Below, in pieces: positions 7,505 through 15,491 of a DNA stretch of 42,106 nt. The position numbers and the translations under genes are program-made. The stretch is from Polaromonas sp. CF318 (GTDB lineage Bacteria > Pseudomonadota > Gammaproteobacteria > Burkholderiales > Burkholderiaceae_C), in NCBI RefSeq assembly GCF_000282655.1, contig NZ_AKIV01000102.1, positions 1-42,106 on the forward strand, read 5' to 3'. The notes beneath the pieces are model-generated. The model ran no database searches. It saw only the letters and a list, made by a program, of their open reading frames with translations, and was not told the DNA's origin. Positions within the stretch are counted from its first letter, which is position 1. Each line of letters starts with the position of its first letter.

Positions 7505-8437
7505 TCAGGGCTTGGGTGCGGTGGCGGCCGCCGGGGTGCGCCAGAACTCGGGCTGGCTGTAGTGGTGCTTGAGGAAGTCCACCCACAGCCGCACCCGCAG
7601 CGGCAAATGTTTGCGCTGCGGGAACACGGCGTAAATGCCATTGGGCGGCGCGGCAAAGTCTTCGAGCACCGCCGTCAGCCGCCCGGCGGCGATCTCAGAT
7701 TCGACCTCCCAGGTGCTGCGCCAGGCGATGCCGCAATCGGCCAGGCACCAGTCGTGCAGGACCTGGCCGTCGGAGCAGTCGAGCGGCCCGCCCGGCTTGA
7801 GGTGCACCAGCTCGCCGCCCACCTGGAAGGCCCAGCCCCGCGTCTGCGAGGCATCGCTGGACAGGGTGAGGCAGTCAAAGCGCGCCAGCTCGCTGGGGTG
7901 CTGCGGCGTGCCGTGGGTCTTGAGGTAGCGCGGCGTGGCCACGCACAGGCGCCGGTTGTCGGCCATGCGCACGCTGACCAGTGAGGAGTCGGGCAGGTCG
8001 CCCACGCGAACGGCGCAGTCAAAGCCCTCGCCCGCCAGGTCGACCACGCGGTCGCTGAGGTTCAGCGAAATCGTCACGTCGGCATGCTGTTCGCGAAAGC
8101 GGGTCACCAGCGGCGCGACGTGGCGGCGGCCGAAGCCCGCCGGCGCCGTGATGCGCAGATGCCCGCTGGCCTTGACGCCGCCGGCCGACACGCTGGCCTC
8201 CGCATTGGCCAGGTCGGCCAGCAGGCGCTGGCAGTCTTCCAGGAAGGCGCTGCCTTCATGCGTGAGCGCGATGCGCCGCGTGGTGCGCACCAGCAGCTTC
8301 ACGCCCAGCCGTTCTTCCAGCGCATCCAGCCGCCGGCCCATGATGGCCGGCGCCACGCCCTCGGATTTGGCGGCCGCCGTCAGGCTGCCGCGCGCCACCA
8401 CCGAGACAAAGGATTCCAGCTGCTTGAGTTTGTCCAT
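7505..8437 (-). CDS. LysR-family transcriptional regulator
   Basis: A 310-residue LysR regulator with an N-terminal HTH at about 1-60 (LESFVSVVARGSLTAAAKSE, GRRLDALEERLGVKLL) and the conserved RTTRRIALTHEGSAF segment. The effector-binding domain follows. It belongs to the large proteobacterial LysR group often tied to aromatic or small-molecule metabolism, but no ligand can be named. Upstream on the same strand lies the CoA-transferase gene, 71 bp away. It could regulate that gene pair or be unrelated. The proline/alanine-rich C-terminus (TPAAATAPKP) is not conserved in the family. Confidence 0.85.
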   Translation of the reverse strand: MDKLKQLESFVSVVARGSLTAAAKSEGVAPAIMGRRLDALEERLGVKLLVRTTRRIALTHEGSAFLEDCQRLLADLANAEASVSAGGVKASGHLRITAPAGFGRRHVAPLVTRFREQHADVTISLNLSDRVVDLAGEGFDCAVRVGDLPDSSLVSVRMADNRRLCVATPRYLKTHGTPQHPSELARFDCLTLSSDASQTRGWAFQVGGELVHLKPGGPLDCSDGQVLHDWCLADCGIAWRSTWEVESEIAAGRLTAVLEDFAAPPNGIYAVFPQRKHLPLRVRLWVDFLKHHYSQPEFWRTPAAATAPKP

Positions 8438-8508
8438 GCATGCTCATTATGCGCATGAATGTCAGTAATCGACAGGGAATCTCCATCGATTCCACGTCCT
8501 GAAACCTG

Positions 8509-9738
8509 TCAGCGCGTGATGCCGCCGGCCTGCAAGGCCGCGATCGCCTCGCCTGAATAACCGAGCTCCTGCAGCAGCTCCCGCGTGTGCTCGCCCAGCC
8601 GCGGCGGGTTCATGCGCACGCCCGGCCGTTCCCCGCCCAGCGTGAGCGGCAGCAGCACGGTGGGGGTGGTTTGCCCCGCGCGCTCGCCGTCGGCCAGCGT
8701 GATGGGTGCGAGGCCGCCGGTGGCCAGCAGGTGCGGGTCCTCGAACAGGTCTTGCGGCCGCGTGATGGGGGCAAACGGCAGCGCGTGTTGTTCGAACACC
8801 TCGCCCAGCTTGGCGGCGCTGTGCCCGGCCAGCTGCGAGCGCAGCAGCGGCATCAGCCAGTCGCGCGCACGCACGCGGTCGTTGTTGCTTTGCAGGCGCG
8901 GGTCGGCCCGCAGCTCCTGCAGGCCGAAAGCCTCGCAGAAAACTGCCCACTGCGTGTCGCTGACCACGGCCAGGAAGATCTGCTCGCCGTCCTTGACCGT
9001 GAACACGTCGTAGACCGCCCAGGCCGAAATCCGGCTGGGCATGGGCGCCGCGGGCTGGCCGGTCACAGCGAACTGCATCATGTGCTGGGCCACCAGGAAG
9101 ACGTTGTTCTCGAACAGCGCGGCCTGCACTTCCTGGCCCTTGCCGGTTTTCTCGCGCGCGGCCAGCGCCGCCATCGCGCCTATCGCGCCGAACATGCCGC
9201 CCATGATGTCGTTGACGCTGCTGCCGGCGCGCAGCGGGTCGCCGGCGCGGCCCGTCATATAAGCCAGGCCGCCCATCATCTGCACCACCTCATCGAGCGC
9301 CGTGCGGTGGTCGTAGGGGCCGGGCAGGAAACCCTTGTGGCTCACATAGATCAGGCGCTCGTTGAGCCGCGAAAGGGTGGCGTAGTCCAGGCCCAGCTTC
9401 TTCATGGTGCCGGGCTTGAAGTTTTCGCTGACCACGTCGGCCGTCGCGACCAGCTTGAGCACCAGTTCGCGCCCCTCGGGCGTCTGCAGGTCGACGGCGA
9501 GGCTTTTTTTGTTGCGGTTGAACATGGGGAAAAAACCCGCGCCCGAGCCGATCAGCTTGCGGGTGTTGTCCCCGGCAATCGGCTCGACCTTGATGACTTC
9601 GGCGCCCAGGTCGGCCAGCAGCATGCCGCAGGTGGGCCCCATGACCATGTGGGTGAACTCGACGACGCGCAGGCCCGCATAGGGCAGGGCCTTGGCGGGT
9701 CCGTTCGGTGGCGTGCCGGTGTCGGGCATGTCAGGCAT
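8509..9738 (-). CDS. Family III CoA-transferase (CaiB/BaiF)
   Basis: This enzyme moves CoA between acyl-CoA and a free carboxylic acid. The ATG at 9738 is chosen because AGGGAG lies six bases upstream; it overlaps the 3' end of the lyase gene by 8 bp, so the two are translationally coupled. The 409-residue protein shows the family start GLRVVEFTHMVMGPTCGMLLADLGAEVIKVE, given here in pieces: VVEFTHMVMGPTC, LLADLGAEVIKVE, and NRNKKSLAVDL. D177 in SSVNDIMGG is the expected catalytic aspartate that forms the mixed anhydride. Pairing with an HMG-CoA-lyase-like enzyme suggests activation of a 3-hydroxy-3-methyl-dicarboxylate or similar acid before cleavage. The exact substrate is not visible. Confidence 0.9.
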   Translation of the reverse strand: MPDMPDTGTPPNGPAKALPYAGLRVVEFTHMVMGPTCGMLLADLGAEVIKVEPIAGDNTRKLIGSGAGFFPMFNRNKKSLAVDLQTPEGRELVLKLVATADVVSENFKPGTMKKLGLDYATLSRLNERLIYVSHKGFLPGPYDHRTALDEVVQMMGGLAYMTGRAGDPLRAGSSVNDIMGGMFGAIGAMAALAAREKTGKGQEVQAALFENNVFLVAQHMMQFAVTGQPAAPMPSRISAWAVYDVFTVKDGEQIFLAVVSDTQWAVFCEAFGLQELRADPRLQSNNDRVRARDWLMPLLRSQLAGHSAAKLGEVFEQHALPFAPITRPQDLFEDPHLLATGGLAPITLADGERAGQTTPTVLLPLTLGGERPGVRMNPPRLGEHTRELLQELGYSGEAIAALQAGGITR

Positions 9739-10696
9739 GGACGGCTCCCTGCACAAAACCTTTGGGCAAACCCGCCTCGGGTGTCATGCCGTAAATCGCC
9801 TCGCCCGGCAGCCCGGTCCGCAGCGGCTCCCGCGCGGCCATCAGCCCGGCGAGGTCCACGCCGGTCGAAACGCCCATGGCCTCGAACATGAAGACCAGGT
9901 CTTCGGTGACCACATTGCCCGACGCGCCCGGCGCATAGGGGCAGCCGCCCAGGCCGCCCAGGGATGAATCAAAGGTGCGCACGCCTTCCTCATAGGCGGC
10001 CAGGCAGTTGGCCAGGCCCAGGCCGCGCGTGTTGTGCATATGGGCCGCGCCGGCGTGTTCGCCGATTTCCGCGCGCAGCCGCCTGAACAGTCGTTTGACC
10101 TGCGCCGGGTTGGCATAACCCGTGGTATCCGACAGGCCCGATTCGTCGGCGCCCGCCGCAATGCACTGCGCGGCCAGGCGGATCACCTCGTCTTCGGCGA
10201 CCTGGCCCTGCAGCGTGCAGCCGAAGGCGGTGGAAATGCCGGCCTCGACTTTGACGTGCGGTGCGGTGTCGCGCCGCAGCGCTGCGATGGCGCGTACCTC
10301 TTCGACCATCTCTTCGCGCGTTTTGCGCACATTGGCCAGCGAGTGCGCGGCGCTAGCCGACACCGGCAAGGTAAGCTTGTGCACGCCGGCCGCCAGGGCC
10401 GCCTGTGCGCCGCGCAGATTGGGCACCAGCGCCATGACGGTCAGGCCGGGCAAAGTCAGGGCATGCCGCACCACCTCGGCCGCGTCGGCCATCTGCGGCA
10501 GCAGCCTGGCCGGCACAAACGATGCGACCTCGATCTCGCGCAGGCCGGCTTCGTAGAGGGCGCTGATCCAGCGCAGCTTGTGCTCCGTCGGCATCACGGC
10601 CTGGACCGATTGCAGGCCGTCGCGCGGGCCGACTTCGCTGATCAGCACCTCGGTAGGCGGCCGGAATGCCCGGGGGGCGCTTGCATTTGAGGTCAT
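9731..10696 (-). CDS. Hydroxymethylglutaryl-CoA lyase-like enzyme
   Basis: A DRE-TIM metallolyase of 321 residues. The HMGL family cleaves 3-hydroxy-3-methylglutaryl-CoA to acetyl-CoA and acetoacetate. Visible hallmarks are EVGPRDGLQ (21-29, with R25 and metal-binding D26), VSASAAHSLANVRKT, the HMHN metal ligands (H219, H221), and the signature GLGGCPYAPGASGN with catalytic C252. The ATG at 10696 fits; longer in-frame extensions cross the promoter region. It is the first gene of a two-gene unit with the CoA-transferase and is divergent from an IclR regulator. Close relatives may act on citramalyl-CoA or other 3-hydroxyacyl-CoAs, so the substrate should be read as HMG-CoA-like. Confidence 0.9.
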   Translation of the reverse strand: MTSNASAPRAFRPPTEVLISEVGPRDGLQSVQAVMPTEHKLRWISALYEAGLREIEVASFVPARLLPQMADAAEVVRHALTLPGLTVMALVPNLRGAQAALAAGVHKLTLPVSASAAHSLANVRKTREEMVEEVRAIAALRRDTAPHVKVEAGISTAFGCTLQGQVAEDEVIRLAAQCIAAGADESGLSDTTGYANPAQVKRLFRRLRAEIGEHAGAAHMHNTRGLGLANCLAAYEEGVRTFDSSLGGLGGCPYAPGASGNVVTEDLVFMFEAMGVSTGVDLAGLMAAREPLRTGLPGEAIYGMTPEAGLPKGFVQGAVHA

Positions 10697-10709
10697 GGTT
10701 CCGTAAGAT

Positions 10710-10722
10710 AGAATGAAGTTCT
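10710..10722. promoter_or_regulatory. Candidate IclR operator in the lyase-iclR divergent region
   Basis: AGAA (10710-10713) and TTCT (10719-10722) form a short inverted repeat around TGAAG. The hexamer AATGAA recurs at 10712-10717 and again about 15 bp later, in an AT-rich stretch directly upstream of the lyase start. IclR-type regulators commonly bind such sites in divergent promoters. The motif is short, so this is suggestive only. Confidence 0.3.
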
Positions 10723-10794
10723 TTCTAATGAAATGTTCCGCGCTAAACGCCGGCTTGTCAAGCCGCGCGCTGCGCCAAGCCTTGAAAGCTGCGT

Positions 10795-11523
10795 ATGCCC
10801 CGCAAAGCCCAGATCGAATCCCTTGCCGACAGCCACGCCGCGCCCGGCGGCGCCGCCGCGGTGGACCGCGCCCTGACCCTGCTGTCGGCATTCCGCGCGG
10901 GCGACACCTCGCTGAGCCTGGCGGAACTCGCGAGCCGCACGCAGCTGTACAAAAGCACGACGCTGCGCCTGCTGGCCTCGCTGGAGCACGCGCGCCTGGT
11001 GCAGCGCCTGGACGACGGCAATTACGGGCTGGGCAACGAGGTGGCGCGGCTCAACGCGGTGTATGCCGCCTCGTTTTCGCTGGACCGCGTGGTGCTGCCG
11101 GTGCTGCGCCAGCTGGTCGCGGCCACCGGCGAGAGCGCGGCCTACCATGTGCGGCAGGGCGAGGCCCGCTTGTGCCTGTACCGGGTGGACTCGCCGCAGC
11201 CTATCCGCGACCACATCCGGGCCGGCGACCTGTTGCCCGCCGACCGCGGCACAGGCGCCCGCATCCTGATCGCGTTCGACACCGACAGGGCAAAGGCCGC
11301 CGCACGAAAGGACCATCCGCTTTACGCCAGGATCCGCGAACAGGGTTACTACACGGCGGTTGGCGACCGGCTGGCCGAGGTGGCCGGCATTTCAGCACCG
11401 GTGTTCAGGGCCGACGGCGTGCTGGCGGGCGCGGTGACGCTGACCATGCCGGCCAACCGTTACAGCGAAGCCTATGTCAAGCCGGTGCTTGAAGCCGCCC
11501 GCCGACTGACGGCCCAGCTTTAA
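10795..11523 (+). CDS. IclR-family transcriptional regulator
   Basis: A 242-residue regulator with an N-terminal winged HTH at about 20-80 (AVDRALTLLSAF, LSLAELASRTQL, STTLRLLASLEHARLVQR) and a C-terminal IclR ligand-binding domain (AYHVRQGEARLCLYRVDS; GTGARILIAF; AGISAPVFRADGVLAGAVTLT). Divergent transcription from the lyase/CoA-transferase pair makes it the likely regulator of that pair. The ATG at 10795 has only a weak AAAG upstream. It converges with the epimerase-like gene. Confidence 0.9.
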   Translation: MPRKAQIESLADSHAAPGGAAAVDRALTLLSAFRAGDTSLSLAELASRTQLYKSTTLRLLASLEHARLVQRLDDGNYGLGNEVARLNAVYAASFSLDRVVLPVLRQLVAATGESAAYHVRQGEARLCLYRVDSPQPIRDHIRAGDLLPADRGTGARILIAFDTDRAKAAARKDHPLYARIREQGYYTAVGDRLAEVAGISAPVFRADGVLAGAVTLTMPANRYSEAYVKPVLEAARRLTAQL

Positions 11524-11552
11524 GGAGGTGAGGGGCTTGGGCCTGTATCGGC

Positions 11553-12479
11553 TCAGCCCTGCGCGGCCAAGGGCTCGATGCGCCACTGGATCCTGAGCGA
11601 AAACTGTTCCCCCGGCCCCAGCACACGCAAGCCGGGTTGGCCCGGCAGGTGGAAGGCGTCGATGGGCTGCGTGATGGGCTCAAAACAAAAGGCGGGCCCC
11701 TGCGGCGGCCGGTAGACCAGGCAGAAGTGCCGCGCGGCGCCGCCGTCGCGCTCAAAGTCCGGCATGCCGGCCGTGACCTGCAGGCCCAGTTCGGGCCAGG
11801 CGATGCTGGCCTTGCCTCCCCAGCCGGTGTAGCCGTTGTCGATGAGCGGGCCGTTGGCCGGCGCACCGCTGTTCAGGTCCCAGCCCGCAGGGAAGTCGGT
11901 CGTGTGCGCAACCGGCAGCGGATCGTCACCGCAGAGCCAAAGGCCTTGCACAGGCGCGGTGATCCGCGTTTGCGGCGTGCGCGGGAACCAGGGATGCACG
12001 CCCAGGCCATAGGGCAGCGGCGCGATGCCCAGGTGGCGCACCTGCACCCGCTGGTCCAGCCCGCCATCGACCAGCCGGAAGGTCTGCACGGCTTCATAGT
12101 CATAGGGGTTGCCGTCGAAGCCGTGCGACACCAGTGTCATCACCAGCGTGTCGGCGGCGGGCTGCGAGAGCTCCCAGGGCTGCAGCCAGCCGTCGCCATG
12201 GATGGGATAGGGCTCGCCCCTGCGGTTGGGCCGCATCGCGTGAAACTGCCCCGCGTGCTTGAAGCCGCCGCCGCTGATGCGGTTGGACCACGGCACCATG
12301 GCAAACGAAGCGGTCTGGTAGAGGTCTGCGGTTTTGCCGTCCCAAGGCCGCCAGAGATCCAGCGGCCCTTGCGGACGGTCCAGTTGCCAGGCGGCCACGC
12401 TGCCGCCCAGCGAAGGCAGCAGCCCCAGGCGCTGGCCGGCGTGGCGCAGCCAGGCAACGGGGTGTGTGGAGTCGGTCAT
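11553..12479 (-). CDS. Aldose 1-epimerase family protein
   Basis: A 308-residue galactose-mutarotase-like beta-sandwich protein, probably interconverting sugar anomers. It contains NRISGGGF, FDGNPYDYEAVQTFRL, the conserved histidine motif YGLGVHPWFPR, and a C-terminal CFEPITQPIDAFHLPG stretch with the expected acidic residue. I use the ATG at 12479. A GTG at 12533, immediately after the upstream gene's stop, is an alternative that would add 18 residues. It follows the lactonase-like gene on the same strand. In this context it would supply the anomer preferred by the sugar dehydrogenase. Confidence 0.82.
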   Translation of the reverse strand: MTDSTHPVAWLRHAGQRLGLLPSLGGSVAAWQLDRPQGPLDLWRPWDGKTADLYQTASFAMVPWSNRISGGGFKHAGQFHAMRPNRRGEPYPIHGDGWLQPWELSQPAADTLVMTLVSHGFDGNPYDYEAVQTFRLVDGGLDQRVQVRHLGIAPLPYGLGVHPWFPRTPQTRITAPVQGLWLCGDDPLPVAHTTDFPAGWDLNSGAPANGPLIDNGYTGWGGKASIAWPELGLQVTAGMPDFERDGGAARHFCLVYRPPQGPAFCFEPITQPIDAFHLPGQPGLRVLGPGEQFSLRIQWRIEPLAAQG

Positions 12480-12537
12480 CGAAGGTCTTTCACGGTGAAG
12501 GCGGATGGATGCGGGTGAAGGTGCTTTGCTCACGGCA

Positions 12538-13479
12538 TCAGCCGCCGAACAGGCCGGCCGGCATGCCCGGGCTGTCCATCGCCACCGCGAACAGGCCGCC
12601 GGCCAGCGGCTGGTCGGCGAGTTGCTCCGGCGTGAGCCCGGTGCGGGCCGTGCTGATAAACAGTGTGCGCAGGTCCGGCCCGCCGAAGGCGCAGTTGGTC
12701 ACATGGCTTGTGGGCAGCGGCACGCGGCACAGCTCCTGCGCGGTGACCGGGTCGTGGCAACTGACGCAGGCCCCTCCCCAGTGGGCGATCCACAGGTGGC
12801 CGGCGGCGTCGGTGGTCATGCCGTCGGGCACACCGTCGCCGGCCGCAAAGGCAAGCCAAAGCCGTTTGTTCGACAAAGTCCCCGCCGCGGCATCGAAGTC
12901 GTAGGCATGGATGCGGCCGTTGACCGTGTCGTTGAAATACAGGTAGCGCCCGTCGGCCGACCAGGTGGGGCCGTTGGTCACCGCAAAACCCTGGTCATGG
13001 CAGGTGCAGCGGCCATCGGGGTCGTAGCGGTACAGCGCGCCGGTGGGGACCACGCAGTCAAAGTCCATGGTGCCCGCCCAGAAGCTGCCTTGCGCATCAC
13101 ATTTGCCGTCATTGAAACGATTGCCCGGCAAGGCAAGCTCCGGCTGGTGCAGGTAGCGCGGCTCGCCGCCCGTAGCCGGGTCAAACAGCGCAAAGCCACG
13201 CCGCAGGGTGACGATCAGGCCGGGCGCATGGGCCCGTTCGGCCAGCGCGGAAATTTCCTCGTCAAAAGACCAGCTTCTGCGTTCACCGGCGGCCGGGTCA
13301 AAGCGGTGCAAGCGGCGTCCCAGAATGTCCACCCAGTAGAGAGCCTGTTCACGCGGCGACCACAAAGTGCCTTCACCCAGCAAGGCACCTGCCGGGTCCA
13401 CGCACTGCGCCATGCCGGGCACCGGTGTGGCCTGTTGCGGCCAATACATGTCCGCGGGGGTATCCGGAATCGATGTCAC
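12538..13479 (-). CDS. SMP-30/gluconolactonase family lactonase (probable L-arabinolactonase)
   Basis: A six-bladed propeller lactonase of 313 residues that would hydrolyse the sugar lactone made by the dehydrogenase to an aldonate. The start is a GTG at 13479 with AGGGAG seven bases upstream. The motif LGEGTLWSPREQALYWVDI is seen as LLGEGTLW (33-40), whose E36 is the expected metal ligand. The NRFNDGKCDAQGSFWAGTM stretch provides Asn and Asp ligands, and NGPTWSADGRYLYF and DGMTTDAAGHLWIAHW are further blade repeats. It is divergent from the sugar dehydrogenase gene across a 126-bp region holding an operator-like element. Assignment to L-arabinono-1,4-lactone comes from the surrounding pathway; the family also includes gluconolactonases. 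Confidence 0.88.
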   Translation of the reverse strand: MTSIPDTPADMYWPQQATPVPGMAQCVDPAGALLGEGTLWSPREQALYWVDILGRRLHRFDPAAGERRSWSFDEEISALAERAHAPGLIVTLRRGFALFDPATGGEPRYLHQPELALPGNRFNDGKCDAQGSFWAGTMDFDCVVPTGALYRYDPDGRCTCHDQGFAVTNGPTWSADGRYLYFNDTVNGRIHAYDFDAAAGTLSNKRLWLAFAAGDGVPDGMTTDAAGHLWIAHWGGACVSCHDPVTAQELCRVPLPTSHVTNCAFGGPDLRTLFISTARTGLTPEQLADQPLAGGLFAVAMDSPGMPAGLFGG

Positions 13480-13536
13480 TGATGTCTCCCTGTTGCGGGC
13501 TCATACGTCGGCGCCTCTGCCTTGGCTCTTGACGCG

Positions 13537-13555
13537 ATGCATGATATCAATGCAT
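13537..13555. promoter_or_regulatory. Operator-like element between lactonase and dehydrogenase genes
   Basis: ATGCAT, seven bases, ATGCAT: two copies of a self-complementary hexamer frame a central GATATC (13543-13548). The GATATCAA core recurs twice in the other divergent promoter of the same island (about 15.41-15.45 kb). The site lies in the 126-bp divergent region upstream of both a lactonase and a dehydrogenase gene and is followed by AT-rich sequence up to the dehydrogenase start. A binding site for the island's LysR regulator is the simplest reading. Confidence 0.5.
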
Positions 13556-13605
13556 AGTGATGTTGAAAACGTATAGTTTTTAATTCCATCTATATACAAA
13601 TTGCA

Positions 13606-14418
13606 ATGTCAAACATTTTGAGCCCTGCTTCCATGCGTTCCGCTCCCGCGAGCGACACACTCTCCATCTTTCCCAGCCTGAAAAACCGGTCGGTGTTTGT
13701 CACCGGTGGAGGCAGCGGCATAGGCGCCGCCATCGTGACGGCGTTTGCCGAGCAGGGTGCACGTGTCGCATTCATTGATGTCGCGAAGGAAGCCAGCGAG
13801 GCGCTGGCCCAGCAATTGGCGGATGCGGGGCATGCCCGCCCCTGGTGGCGGGTTTGCGACGTGCGGGACGTGGCCGCGCTGCAAGCCGCGATGGCCGAAG
13901 CGGCGCAGGCGCTGGGCGATTTTTCGGTGCTGGTCAACAACGTGGCCAGCGATGACCGCCACAGCCTGGAATCCGTGACGCCCGCCTACTACGACGAGCG
14001 CATCGCGATCAACGAGCGGCCCGCCTTTTTTGCGATCCAGTCGGTGGTGCCCGGCATGAAGCGGCTGGGCGCCGGCTCCATCATCAACCTGGGTTCCACC
14101 GGCTGGCAGGGCAAGGGCTCGGCCTACCCCTGCTATGCCGTCGCCAAGTCTTCGGTGAACGGCCTGACGCGCGGCCTGGCGAAAACACTGGGCCGCGACC
14201 GCATACGCGTCAACACCGTGTCGCCGGGCTGGGTCATGACCGAGCGGCAGATCAAGCTCTGGCTGGATGCCGAGGGTGAGAAGGAACTCGAGCGCAACCA
14301 GTGCCTGCCCGACAAGCTGCTGCCCCACGACATCGCGCGCATGGTGCTGTTCCTGGCCTCCGACGACGCCGCCATGTGCACCGCGCAGGAGTTCAAGGTG
14401 GATGCCGGCTGGGTGTGA
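13606..14418 (+). CDS. SDR-family sugar 1-dehydrogenase (probable L-arabinose/D-galactose dehydrogenase)
   Basis: A classical short-chain dehydrogenase of 270 residues, predicted to oxidise an aldose to its lactone with NAD(P)+. I see the nucleotide-binding TGGGSGIG (33-40), catalytic S164 in NLGSTGW, and Y177-K181 in CYAVAK. The VNNVASDDRHSLESVTP segment is the mark of a sugar-dehydrogenase subgroup that includes galactose/arabinose 1-dehydrogenases, usually with NNAA rather than NNVA. The stretch AINERPAFFAIQ also departs from the usual NLRHQFF. The start is uncertain: neither the ATG at 13606 nor that at 13633 has a good Shine-Dalgarno. It is divergent from the lactonase and convergent with the LysR gene. 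The substrate is inferred from the downstream pathway. Confidence 0.85.
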   Translation: MSNILSPASMRSAPASDTLSIFPSLKNRSVFVTGGGSGIGAAIVTAFAEQGARVAFIDVAKEASEALAQQLADAGHARPWWRVCDVRDVAALQAAMAEAAQALGDFSVLVNNVASDDRHSLESVTPAYYDERIAINERPAFFAIQSVVPGMKRLGAGSIINLGSTGWQGKGSAYPCYAVAKSSVNGLTRGLAKTLGRDRIRVNTVSPGWVMTERQIKLWLDAEGEKELERNQCLPDKLLPHDIARMVLFLASDDAAMCTAQEFKVDAGWV

Positions 14419-14421
14419 GCT

Positions 14422-15387
14422 TCAGGCCAGGTCCGCCTCCAGCTTGCGGCCGTAGAGTGTCAGGCTCGCGGCCTTCAGCGCCTTCATCATGACCTTGGCC
14501 GCGGGTGAAGGCAGCCGGTCGGTGCGGGTGATGATGCCGAAGGCGTCCATGTGGCAGGGCATGTCCAGCGGCAACACCGAGACGATGCCGTGCGCCGCGT
14601 AATACCGCGCCACGTCGGCCGCGACCACGGCCACCATGTCGCTTTGCTGCAGCATGCGCGTGATGAAAAGCAGCGCCGAAGACTCGACCACGTTGATCGG
14701 CGGCGCCAGCCCGTCTTCCTGGAACATCAGCTCGAACCGGTGCCTCAGCACGCTGCCCGCGGGCGGCACGATCCAGGCGGCCGCCACCACGTCGCGCAGG
14801 GTCAGGCCCGACACTCCCAGCAAGGGATGGCCCGGCCTGGCCATGGCGCATACCGGCTCCTCGACCAGGGGCTCATAACGCAAATGGGTCTTGTCATGCT
14901 CGGCAAAAAGGCGCGCCACCAGGATGTCGAGCTTGCCCTGCTCCAGCCGCTCCAGCAGCACCGGGCTGGTTTCGATGTCCAGCGAAATGCGCAGGCTGGG
15001 GTGCTCCTGCTTGACCACGGCCACCGCGGGTGGCAGCAAGGCCAGCCCCGGCGAGGTGATCGCGCCGACGGCGACATGGCCGAAGTGCCCGGTCTTGAGC
15101 GCGGTGAGTTCGTCATGCGCCTGGTTCAGGCTGGCCAGCGCCATGCGCGCATGCCGGATCATGGTTTCGCCATACCAGGTCGGCCGCATGCCGCGGGGCA
15201 GGCGCTCGAACAGCGGCACTTCCAGGACGTCTTCCAGGTCCTTGAGCAGTTTGGAAGCCGCCGGCTGGGTCATGCTGAGCACCTGCGCCGCGCGGTGGAT
15301 GTTGCCTTCCTCGGCCAGCGCGACCAGCAGCAGCAATTGCCGGGTTTTGAGCCTTGCGCGTATGAACCAGTGGTTGTAGGTGGTCAT
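14422..15387 (-). CDS. LysR-family regulator of the sugar island (GbpR-like)
   Basis: A 321-residue LysR regulator with HTH at about 15-75 (ARLKTRQLLLLVALAEEGNI; MTQPAASKLLKDLEDVLEVP; LFERLPRGMRPTWYGE). The effector domain shows PVCAMARPGHPLLG and VSVLPLDMPCHMDAFGIITR. The overall look is that of GbpR-type regulators, which control sugar-binding-protein genes in Azospirillum and Agrobacterium. It is divergent from the semialdehyde dehydrogenase/ABC transporter operon, with two GATATC elements between them, so it probably controls that operon and possibly the lactonase/dehydrogenase promoter. GGAAAA lies seven bases before the ATG. Its inducer is presumably L-arabinose or a pathway intermediate. 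Confidence 0.87.
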   Translation of the reverse strand: MTTYNHWFIRARLKTRQLLLLVALAEEGNIHRAAQVLSMTQPAASKLLKDLEDVLEVPLFERLPRGMRPTWYGETMIRHARMALASLNQAHDELTALKTGHFGHVAVGAITSPGLALLPPAVAVVKQEHPSLRISLDIETSPVLLERLEQGKLDILVARLFAEHDKTHLRYEPLVEEPVCAMARPGHPLLGVSGLTLRDVVAAAWIVPPAGSVLRHRFELMFQEDGLAPPINVVESSALLFITRMLQQSDMVAVVAADVARYYAAHGIVSVLPLDMPCHMDAFGIITRTDRLPSPAAKVMMKALKAASLTLYGRKLEADLA

Positions 15388-15410
15388 CGGGTTTTCCAGA
15401 ATGCGTAGAA

Positions 15411-15456
15411 CGATATCAATTTTGTCAAAAAAACGATTAGATTGATATCAAAATCG
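15411..15456. promoter_or_regulatory. Paired GATATC sites in the LysR-operon divergent promoter
   Basis: Two GATATC cores lie at 15412-15417 and 15444-15449, their centres 32 bp apart, about three helical turns. The right site sits in the perfect palindrome TTGATATCAA; the left one reads CGATATCAATTTTG. A 32-bp spacing on one DNA face matches the usual recognition-site/activation-site layout of LysR tetramers. The right site is about 40 bp upstream of the aldehyde dehydrogenase start. Confidence 0.6.
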
Positions 15457-15491
15457 ATTCTAGACTGCGTCGTTATGAAAAAGCATCTCTC

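Noticed and set aside
8471..8510. Hairpin GGAATC (8476-8481) with GATTCC (8488-8493) at the end of the CoA-transferase gene as a terminator
   Set aside because: The stem is only 6 bp, has no T-run on either strand, and partly overlaps the stop codon region; too weak to call.
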